Shown: positions 5,717-11,179 of the stretch, in pieces
Numbering within the stretch: position 1 is the stretch's first letter
Layout of the letters: every line of letters starts with the position of its first letter
Assembly: GCA_020443005.1 (NCBI GenBank)
Contig: JAGRJA010000046.1
Coordinates: 1-11,179 of the forward strand
Direction of reading: 5' to 3'
DNA from: Pseudomonadales bacterium
Lineage (GTDB): Bacteria > Pseudomonadota > Gammaproteobacteria > Pseudomonadales > UBA7239
Length of the DNA stretch: 11,179 nt
The notes under the pieces: model-generated
The model's input: the letters and a program-made list of their open reading frames with translations, nothing else
Databases searched by the model: none
Told to the model about the DNA's origin: nothing
Position numbers and translations under genes: made by a program

Positions 5717-6859
5717 TCAGATCGTTATCCTGTTCATATAGGCGGCGAATAGGGTCTGATAGCGTTCAATCGATATCAGGAAAGCATCGTGTCCGTTATC
5801 GGCTTCCACTTCAGCATAGCTGACGGATTTGTTGGCCCTGACCAATGCGTCGACAATTTCTTTTGAGCGATCGGGGGAAAAACGCCAGTCACTGGTAAAG
5901 GAAACGATCAGGAAATGACTGTTGGTGGCTGCCAGAGCTTTTGATGCATCATCATTGAAGTCGCGGGCGAGGTCAAAATAATCGAGCGCCTTGGTCATCA
6001 GTATGTAGGTGTTGGCATCAAAGCGCCCTGAAAATGATTCTCCCTGGTAACGAAGATAACTTTCAACCTGAAATTCGACCTGCTTGTCTGTACCGACTTC
6101 AAAAGTACCTGAACGAAGGTCGCGGCCAAACTTCATGCCCATTGCGGTGCCTGACAGATAAGTGACATGACCAATCATGCGCGCAATGGCCAGCCCGTTC
6201 CTGGGCGAGGTGCCGTGCTCAAGGTAACGGCCATCATGAAAGTCAGGGTCGGAAGTAATGGCACTGCGGGCAATTTCATTGAAGGCGATGTTCTGTGCAG
6301 TGAGTTTGGTTGCCGACGCGATCACTACACAATTGCGGATTTTATCGGGAAAATCGACACACCAGCGCATGGCTTGCATACCACCCAAACTGCCGCCGAT
6401 CACGGCAGCCCAGGATGGGATTTCCAGTGCTTCCATAAGCAGATGCTGGGTGCTAACCCAGTCGCGGACGCGCACCATGGGGAAGTCAGGGCCATAGGGT
6501 TTGCCCGTTTCCGGGTTGATGGAAGTGGGGCCTGTGCTGCCGTCACAACCTCCGATATTGTTCATGCAGACCACAAAAAAACGATTGGTGTCGATAGGTT
6601 TGCCTGGGCCGATGTAGTTGTCCCACCAGCCAGGCTTGGTGTCATCCGGGTGATGGTAGCCAGCAGCGTGGTGATTGCCACTGAGGGCATGACAGATGAG
6701 TACGGCGTTCGAATGGTGCTCATTGAGTGTGCCGTAGGTTTCGTAAACCAGCGTGACTTCGGGCAATACCCTGCCGTTGGCCAGAGTAACCGGTTTGGCG
6801 CTATACAGGGTTTTTGGTGAAACGATGCCAACGGAACCGCTTGTATCTGCTTGCTGCAT
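5717..6859 (-). CDS. metX: MetX, homoserine O-acyltransferase (probably O-succinyltransferase)
   Basis: A 380-residue alpha/beta-hydrolase-fold enzyme for the first committed step of methionine synthesis, which acylates the hydroxyl of homoserine from an acyl-CoA. The catalytic triad can be placed: the nucleophile Ser157 in the elbow GGSLGGMQAM, Asp324 in FTSDWRFSP and His357 in NGHDAF. Other family marks are HALSGNHHAAGYH (57-69) and NNIGGCDGSTGP (100-111). MetX enzymes use acetyl-CoA or succinyl-CoA. Gammaproteobacterial MetX paired with MetW is generally succinyl-specific, so succinyltransferase is favoured by context, not proved. There is no strong Shine-Dalgarno sequence at the ATG, and the next in-frame Met (99) is too far inside. 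A 94-bp gap separates it from yggU, and a candidate promoter lies there. Confidence 0.95.
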   Translation of the reverse strand: MQQADTSGSVGIVSPKTLYSAKPVTLANGRVLPEVTLVYETYGTLNEHHSNAVLICHALSGNHHAAGYHHPDDTKPGWWDNYIGPGKPIDTNRFFVVCMNNIGGCDGSTGPTSINPETGKPYGPDFPMVRVRDWVSTQHLLMEALEIPSWAAVIGGSLGGMQAMRWCVDFPDKIRNCVVIASATKLTAQNIAFNEIARSAITSDPDFHDGRYLEHGTSPRNGLAIARMIGHVTYLSGTAMGMKFGRDLRSGTFEVGTDKQVEFQVESYLRYQGESFSGRFDANTYILMTKALDYFDLARDFNDDASKALAATNSHFLIVSFTSDWRFSPDRSKEIVDALVRANKSVSYAEVEADNGHDAFLISIERYQTLFAAYMNRITI

Positions 6860-6892
6860 TTATCATTTGTTCATGGGGCTGAAAGGTTATCT

Positions 6893-6921
6893 AGTCTAAA
6901 GAGAGTGGGGGCTTGGTGCAA
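6893..6921 (-). promoter_or_regulatory. Candidate internal promoter for metX-metW and downstream genes
   Basis: Reading leftward, TTGCAC (6916-6921), a 17-bp spacer and TAGACT (6893-6898) form a plausible sigma-70 promoter, with transcription predicted to start near 6886, about 27 nt before the metX ATG. It sits in the largest intergenic gap of the gene string (6860-6953). The leader is too short for a SAM riboswitch, and no such structure is visible. The -35 matches the consensus only in TTG. Confidence 0.35.
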
Positions 6922-6953
6922 TGCCGGCCCATGACGGAATAGCGCCATTTTTC

Positions 6954-7238
6954 TCAGGGAAATTCAAGGGCTGTTGGCAGTTTATCGATGCCCTGAATAC
7001 AAAGGGTTTTATGGCGCGAGTTTTGACCTTTGGTAATCGAGATGGACGAAGGTGCTACCCTGAGTTGCTTTGCCAGAAAGCGCGTGAGTTGCTTGTTCGC
7101 CTTGCCCTCGACGGGCGGGGCACTGAGGCGGATTTTTAGCGCGTTGTTGTGCAAGCCGATAATCTCGTTTTTACCGGCGCCGGGTTGCACGAAGCAATCA
7201 AGCCGCAGGCAATGGTTTTCGATACGAAAATATTTCAT
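6954..7238 (-). CDS. yggU: YggU, DUF167 family protein
   Basis: A 94-residue protein of the small conserved DUF167/YggU family, whose molecular function is not established. The family core LKIRLSAPPVEGKAN spans residues 34-48, followed by the typical LTRFLAKQLRVAPSSISITKGQNSRHK (51-77). The frame can extend to a TTG at 7259; the ATG at 7238 is preferred because homologues begin at this point and AGG lies 4 bp upstream. It follows yggT by 39 bp, the same yggT-yggU order as in E. coli. The protein is probably cytosolic, with no signal or membrane segment. Confidence 0.88.
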   Translation of the reverse strand: MKYFRIENHCLRLDCFVQPGAGKNEIIGLHNNALKIRLSAPPVEGKANKQLTRFLAKQLRVAPSSISITKGQNSRHKTLCIQGIDKLPTALEFP

Positions 7239-7277
7239 GTTGCCTGTTGTTGGCAGCAAGCCGGTAGCGGGCTGGTA

Positions 7278-7868
7278 TCAGAAAAAGCCGGGCACAATAC
7301 CCGAGGGGAGGGCAAGCGCTGCAGCGAAATGCCTTAGGAGAATGTGCAAGACATTGATGCTGATAAAAATCAGGATGGGTGAAAAATCCAGCCCTCCCAT
7401 CGGCGGCAATATTCTTTGAAAGGGTCGGCAGACGGGGTAGAGTAGCTGTTGCACCAGTACGGCGAAAGGGTTGCGACTGAGCGGGGCAACAAAACTCAGA
7501 ATAATCATGACAAAAAGCCCGATGTAGTAGATCCAGCTGATCATGGAGATAATACCGAGGGTGGCCCATGCAATAACAAGCAACGGGTTTAGCAAGGCCC
7601 CTATAAAAAGCCCGCTCAGTAAAATAGTGGTAACAGAAACCAGCAGGGCGAGAACCAGGGATGACAGATCGAGCCCGCCAAACCCCGGTACTACTTTTCG
7701 AAGGCGAATCAGGGGCGGGTTGGTCGCTTTGACAACGAACTGTGAAACCGGGTTATAAAAGTCGACCCTTGCCAACTGGAATAAAAAACGGGCAACCACA
7801 ATCAGTAGGTAGAAGCTGCCAATGGCCTGAGCCAGGTAAATGCCAATTTCAGAAAGCGGGTTCATCAT
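7278..7868 (-). CDS. yggT: YggT, integral membrane protein with two YGGT repeats
   Basis: A 196-residue, strongly hydrophobic inner-membrane protein made of two YGGT repeats. Each repeat has a membrane helix, an N-P motif and a G-G-L-D motif: YNPVSQFVVKATNPP...GFGGLDLSSL in the first (about 38-71) and RNPFAVLVQQLLYP...PMGGLDFSPI in the second (about 131-164). Likely membrane segments lie near residues 10-32, 68-92, 97-125 and 163-186. Family members have been linked to osmotic and ion homeostasis, but the biochemical function is unsettled. Two adjacent ATGs exist at 7868 and 7865. GGAG lies 4 bp before the first and 7 bp before the second, so the second may be the true start. It begins 12 bp after proC. 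Confidence 0.92.
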   Translation of the reverse strand: MMNPLSEIGIYLAQAIGSFYLLIVVARFLFQLARVDFYNPVSQFVVKATNPPLIRLRKVVPGFGGLDLSSLVLALLVSVTTILLSGLFIGALLNPLLVIAWATLGIISMISWIYYIGLFVMIILSFVAPLSRNPFAVLVQQLLYPVCRPFQRILPPMGGLDFSPILIFISINVLHILLRHFAAALALPSGIVPGFF

Positions 7869-7880
7869 TATACTCCGGGG

Positions 7881-8702
7881 TTATTCACCCAGTTCACTGG
7901 AGAGGCCGATAGACCGGGCATTGGCCGCTTCGACAGCCGTTTGCACAATAAGGTTGAACTTGCTCTGTTGAAAAGAGTGTATTGCCTGTTCGGTTGTGCC
8001 CCCGGGTGAGGTGACTTTTTTACGCAGTTCCTCAGGTGTGTCGCTGCTACCTTGCGCCATGGCTGCTGCTCCAAGAGCAGTCTGAAGCGTGAGTTGTCGA
8101 GCGGTTTTCTCGTTCAGCCCGAGCTTTATGCCGGCTTGCTCCATCGCCTCAATCATCAGAAAGAAGTATGCGGGGCCACTGCCGGACAGTGCTGTCACAG
8201 CGTCCAGCTGGTTTTCGGTGTCCAGCCACAGCGCAAGACCAACGGCCTCAAGAATGTTTTGAGCCAGGGTTTTATCCGCTTCAGAAGTGTTTTTATTGGC
8301 AAAAAGTCCGGTCGCTCCCTGCTGGATCAGCGCTGGCGTATTGGGCATACAGCGCACAATGGCCAGACCGCTGCCAAGCCATTTTTCAAGGCTTGAAAGA
8401 TTGATGCCGGCAGCGATTGAAATTACCAGAGGTTTTCGTTTTTGAAGTGCCGGTGCCAACTCAAGGGCGACAGCCTTCATGCTTTGTGGTTTGACGGCGA
8501 GAATGACGGCATTCGCATTGTTTACCGCTTCGAGGTTGTCTGTGGTGGTGTTGATGTAAAGCGCGTTTTTTATGCGTTCCAGCGTTTCGGGCTGGGCATC
8601 GGTGGCTGTGATACGGTCAGCGGGGTAGCCCTTGGCCAAAAGCCCGCCGATCAGGCTGCTTGCCATATTACCGGCGCCAATAAAGGTCAGGTTTGCGATC
8701 AC
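7881..8702 (-). CDS. proC: ProC, pyrroline-5-carboxylate reductase
   Basis: A 273-residue cytosolic enzyme for the last step of proline synthesis, NAD(P)H-dependent reduction of pyrroline-5-carboxylate to proline. FIGAGNMASSL (7-17) is the Rossmann-fold dinucleotide loop, AVKPQ (69-73) follows the coenzyme fold, and RCMPNTPA (117-124) is the conserved substrate-side segment. LSGSGPAYFF (172-181) and EELRKKVTSPGGTTEQAI (224-241) are the family signatures. The start is GTG at 8702; its last bases overlap the TGA of yggS (GTGA, 4 bp). AGAGG lies 6 bp upstream, inside the end of yggS, so translation is both coupled and supported by its own ribosome site. yggS next to proC is a widely conserved pair. 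Confidence 0.96.
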   Translation of the reverse strand: MIANLTFIGAGNMASSLIGGLLAKGYPADRITATDAQPETLERIKNALYINTTTDNLEAVNNANAVILAVKPQSMKAVALELAPALQKRKPLVISIAAGINLSSLEKWLGSGLAIVRCMPNTPALIQQGATGLFANKNTSEADKTLAQNILEAVGLALWLDTENQLDAVTALSGSGPAYFFLMIEAMEQAGIKLGLNEKTARQLTLQTALGAAAMAQGSSDTPEELRKKVTSPGGTTEQAIHSFQQSKFNLIVQTAVEAANARSIGLSSELGE

Positions 8703-9436
8703 AATAAACCTCTGTTATCAGTTGTTTCAGGGTGTGGCCTTGAGGCGTGAACCCTGGGGCCAAAAATGTCTGTGCCGACCCTGACGATAGTCGAGCCTGC
8801 CGCGATCGCCAGTTCCATATCTCTGGACATGCCCATCGAAAGCGTATCCAGTTGCAGATCGGGAAAGCGGGACTGCAGGTGCGTCAGTGTGTCACGGGTT
8901 TTCTCGAAGCTGTATTGTAGCTGATTGTCGGGCTGAGCGGGGTCCGGTATTACCATCAAGCCCCGTAAATTTATACCGGGTAAATCCTTGATTGCGCTTG
9001 CCATGGCTTCACAGCGTTCAATGCCAATGCCCGATTTGGTGTTTTCATTATTAATGTTGATTTGCAGGCAGCATTGTATTGGGCGAAGGCTTCTTGGTCG
9101 CTGATTGCTGAGACGGGTGGCAACCTTTTCACTGTCAAGTGTGTGAACCCAGTCAAAGTGTGAGGCGATGGCAGCGGTTTTATTGGACTGGATGTGGCCG
9201 ATGAAGTGCCAGATGATTGCGAGGTCTTTCAGTGCTTTCTGTTTTTCCAGCGCTTCCTGTACATAGTTTTCACCGAAATGGGAAAGCCCGAGCAGCCATG
9301 CGTGACGAACACTTTCAGCCGATTGCGTTTTACTGACAGCCAATAAGTGAATATTTTCGTAATTCCGCTGGTTTTGTGACGCGGCGTATTGAATACGAGC
9401 TCTTACCTTCGTTATATTGTGTTCAAGATTATTCAT
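8699..9436 (-). CDS. yggS: YggS/PLPBP, pyridoxal phosphate homeostasis protein
   Basis: A 245-residue single-domain protein with the fold type III (alanine racemase-like) barrel. Lys36 in LLAVSKTQ is the PLP Schiff-base lysine. WHFIGHIQSNK (76-86), SMGMSRDMELAI (200-211) and VRVGTDIFG (218-226) are the other family motifs, the latter two holding the PLP phosphate. These proteins lack known enzyme activity and balance free PLP and amino-acid or keto-acid pools. It is the first gene of the leftward string and is divergent from pilT, an order also seen in Pseudomonas. The ATG at 9436 gives the usual family length. Confidence 0.95.
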   Translation of the reverse strand: MNNLEHNITKVRARIQYAASQNQRNYENIHLLAVSKTQSAESVRHAWLLGLSHFGENYVQEALEKQKALKDLAIIWHFIGHIQSNKTAAIASHFDWVHTLDSEKVATRLSNQRPRSLRPIQCCLQININNENTKSGIGIERCEAMASAIKDLPGINLRGLMVIPDPAQPDNQLQYSFEKTRDTLTHLQSRFPDLQLDTLSMGMSRDMELAIAAGSTIVRVGTDIFGPRVHASRPHPETTDNRGLL

Positions 9437-9520
9437 TGAAATTCGGGGTATTGCTTTTTTCGTGGCATGTCTGGAAGAAGCGGTTAGTCATAGCTTTCAT
9501 AAATATAGGTAGTGAACCAC
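9437..9520. promoter_or_regulatory. Divergent control region between yggS and pilT
   Basis: These 84 bp must hold the promoters of both the leftward yggS string and the rightward pilT-pilU pair. AT-rich stretches are present (around 9450-9460 and 9497-9507), but no pair of -35/-10 hexamers with proper spacing stood out for either direction. GGCAT at 9464-9468 lacks the GC partner needed for a sigma-54 site. A weak AGG lies in the pilT leader about 10 bp before its ATG. Confidence 0.4.
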
Positions 9521-10555
9521 ATGGATATTACAGAACTTCTGGCGTTTAGCGCCAAGCAGGGGGCATCCGACTTGCATTTGTCTGCGGGCCTGCCGCCCAT
9601 GATTCGTGTCGATGGCGATGTGCGCAGGATAAACCTGCCTGCAATGGAGCACAAGGAAGTTCACGCGCTGATCTATGAAATCATGAATGACAAGCAGCGC
9701 AAGGATTATGAAGAGTTCTTCGAAACCGACTTTTCATTTGAAGTGCCCGGTGTGGCGCGTTTCCGGGTTAATGCATTCAACCAGAACCGTGGTGCGGGCG
9801 CGGTGTTCAGAACCATTCCTTCCAAGGTGTTAACCATGGATGAACTGGGCATGGGGCAGGTGTTCAAGGATATTTCCATGGTACCCCGTGGCCTTGTGCT
9901 GGTTACAGGGCCGACGGGCTCGGGCAAAAGTACCACGCTCGCCGCCATGATGGATTACATTAACGATAACAAATATGAACATATCCTCACGATTGAAGAC
10001 CCGATTGAATTTGTGCACCAGAGCAAAAAGTGTCTGGTGAACCAGCGGGAAGTTCACCGCGATACCCTTGGCTTTAACGAAGCCTTGCGTTCGGCATTGC
10101 GGGAAGACCCTGATATTATCCTGGTGGGTGAGCTCCGCGACCTTGAGACGATTCGTCTGGCGCTGACCGCAGCAGAAACGGGTCACCTTGTATTTGGTAC
10201 CTTGCATACGACTTCGGCAGCCAAAACCATTGACCGTGTGGTGGATGTGTTTCCTGCAAACGAAAAATCGATGGTTCGTTCCATGCTGTCAGAGTCGCTG
10301 AATGCGGTTATCTCCCAGTCGTTGATGAAAAAGAATGGTGGCGGGCGAGTTGCAGCTCATGAAATCATGATCGGAACGCCGGCAATTCGAAACCTGATTC
10401 GGGAAGACAAGGTTGCCCAGATGTATTCCGCTATTCAAACAGGTGCCGCCTTAGGTATGCAGACGCTCGACCAGTGTTTGCATAATTTGGTGGCAAAAGG
10501 TCAGATCTCACGCGAAGTGGCGAGGGAAAAGGCAAAAATGCCCCAGGATTTCTAG
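9521..10555 (+). CDS. pilT: PilT, type IV pilus retraction ATPase
   Basis: A 344-residue hexameric motor at the cytoplasmic base of the type IV pilus, which drives pilus disassembly and so twitching motility and DNA uptake. The N-terminal PAS-like domain (about 1-100) is followed by the RecA-type domain. Walker A is GPTGSGKST (130-138), the Asp box ILTIEDPIEF (155-164), Walker B DIILVGE (198-204) and the His box HLVFGTLHT (222-230). The C-terminal AIRNLIRE motif, needed for retraction in PilT, is present. A frame extension to a GTG at 9512 adds only three residues; the ATG at 9521 gives MDITELLAFSAKQ, the usual start. The sequence is very like Pseudomonas PilT. The minor differences that I could see lie mainly at surface positions. 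Confidence 0.98.
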   Translation: MDITELLAFSAKQGASDLHLSAGLPPMIRVDGDVRRINLPAMEHKEVHALIYEIMNDKQRKDYEEFFETDFSFEVPGVARFRVNAFNQNRGAGAVFRTIPSKVLTMDELGMGQVFKDISMVPRGLVLVTGPTGSGKSTTLAAMMDYINDNKYEHILTIEDPIEFVHQSKKCLVNQREVHRDTLGFNEALRSALREDPDIILVGELRDLETIRLALTAAETGHLVFGTLHTTSAAKTIDRVVDVFPANEKSMVRSMLSESLNAVISQSLMKKNGGGRVAAHEIMIGTPAIRNLIREDKVAQMYSAIQTGAALGMQTLDQCLHNLVAKGQISREVAREKAKMPQDF

Positions 10556-10568
10556 GAGAACTCAGCTT

Positions 10569-11179
10569 GTGGATGTAAATAAATTATTACAGATTATGGT
10601 CGACAAGCAGGCTTCTGACCTGTTTTTGACAGCCGGTGTGCCACCAAGCATCAAGCTGCACGGCAAGGTTGTTCCTGTTACAACAACGCCGCTGACGCCT
10701 GAAAAAACCCGCGAAGTGGTTATGAGCCTGATGAACGAAAAGCAGCGGGCTGAATTTCTCGATACGCATGAGCTGAACTTTGCGGTGAGTGCAAGGGGTA
10801 TCGGTCGTTTTCGTGCCAACGCTTTCTTTCAGCGCAACCTTGTGGGTGCAGTATTGCGTCGAATTGAAACGACTATACCGAAAGTCGATGACCTTGGTTT
10901 GCCTGAAATCATCAAGGAACTGGCCATGACTAAACGAGGGCTGGTTATCTTTGTCGGCGCGACTGGCACGGGTAAATCAACCTCGTTGGCAGCGATGATT
11001 GGGCACCGTAACCGAAATTCAAAGGGCCATATCATCAGTATTGAGGACCCGATCGAATTTATCCACCAGCATCAGGGGTGTATCGTCACCCAACGGGAAG
11101 TCGGCATCGACACCGACAGCTTCGAAATTGCGTTGAAAAACACACTGCGGCAGGCACCGGATGTGATTCTGATCGGGGA
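10569..11179 (+). CDS. pilU: PilU, PilT-dependent retraction ATPase (partial; C-terminus off the right edge)
   Basis: A PilT paralogue of which 203 full codons are visible of about 370-390. It begins VDVNKLLQIMVDKQASDLFL from a GTG start (GTG read as Met); AGGAG, overlapping the pilT stop codon, lies 10 bp upstream. Visible motifs are Walker A GATGTGKST (130-138), the Asp box IISIEDPIEF (155-164), HQHQGCIVTQREVG (166-179), and the start of Walker B APDVILIG at the very end. Compared with PilT, GATGTGKST and the HQHQGC segment are typical of PilU. PilU aids retraction together with PilT, with which it forms a two-gene unit 13 bp apart. The conserved C-terminal half and its His box lie outside the window. 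Confidence 0.95.
   Translation, partial: MDVNKLLQIMVDKQASDLFLTAGVPPSIKLHGKVVPVTTTPLTPEKTREVVMSLMNEKQRAEFLDTHELNFAVSARGIGRFRANAFFQRNLVGAVLRRIETTIPKVDDLGLPEIIKELAMTKRGLVIFVGATGTGKSTSLAAMIGHRNRNSKGHIISIEDPIEFIHQHQGCIVTQREVGIDTDSFEIALKNTLRQAPDVILIG

Noticed and set aside
6167..6820. 217-codon plus-strand open frame
   Set aside because: It is antisense to metX, whose catalytic motifs are complete; no domain is recognisable in it.
6860..6953. SAM or other methionine riboswitch before metX
   Set aside because: The gap is too short after the candidate promoter, and no conserved aptamer elements or multi-stem structure are visible.
9437..9520. Sigma-54 promoter for pilT
   Set aside because: GGCAT is present near 9464, but no GC element lies at the required spacing downstream.
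9521..11179. pilT/pilU as a recent tandem duplication
   Set aside because: The two proteins share motifs but differ throughout and each matches its own long-established family, so this is an ancient paralogous pair.
1..11179. A new defence system, mobile element, CRISPR array or RNA gene
   Set aside because: No direct-repeat array, transposase, integrase, nuclease, helicase or tRNA/rRNA-like sequence was seen; most of the window is a conserved housekeeping gene block.

Overview
The window reads as a chromosomal segment of a free-living, probably marine or environmental gammaproteobacterium. The best match is the Pseudomonadales sensu lato (Pseudomonas, Marinobacter or Cellvibrionales-like groups). 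This is inferred from gene order and protein similarity: the order pilU-pilT / yggS-proC-yggT-yggU-metX-metW-DUF4426-rdgB-hemW matches what I recall for the Pseudomonas aeruginosa pilT region, and the PilT and PilU proteins resemble the Pseudomonas ones closely. No tRNA, rRNA, CRISPR array, insertion sequence or phage gene was seen.

Layout. (1) Positions 1-992, minus strand: the N-terminal three quarters of a Rieske-type ring-hydroxylating oxygenase alpha subunit, running off the left edge. (2) 993-1181: a divergent control region with three short perfect dyads and a candidate promoter. (3) 1182-1844, plus: a TetR-family regulator transcribed away from the oxygenase. (4) 1845-1886: a hairpin between convergent genes. 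(5) 1887-2585, minus: a second, different TetR-family regulator. (6) 2586-2774: a mostly non-coding stretch holding a possible 24-residue membrane microprotein directly after hemW. (7) 2775-9436, minus: a tightly packed housekeeping gene string, yggS, proC, yggT, yggU, metX, metW, a DUF4426 gene, rdgB and hemW. (8) 9521-11179, plus: pilT and the start of pilU, the twitching-motility retraction ATPases, divergent from yggS.

The housekeeping string joins PLP homeostasis (YggS), the last step of proline synthesis (ProC), two small conserved proteins (YggT, YggU), the first committed step of methionine synthesis (MetX, with MetW), an exported protein of unknown function (DUF4426), nucleotide-pool sanitation (RdgB) and a haem chaperone (HemW). 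Several junctions are 1-5 bp or overlapping, which suggests translational coupling; the only sizeable internal gap (94 bp before metX) carries a candidate promoter.

The left part (oxygenase plus two TetR regulators) looks like accessory catabolic gene content next to this conserved core. I found no convincing new defence or mobile system. The items most worth a second look are the dyad-rich oxygenase/TetR control region, the glycine in place of the usual tyrosine in the oxygenase iron-site motif, the 24-residue ORF after hemW, and the uncharacterised DUF4426 protein inside the methionine cluster.
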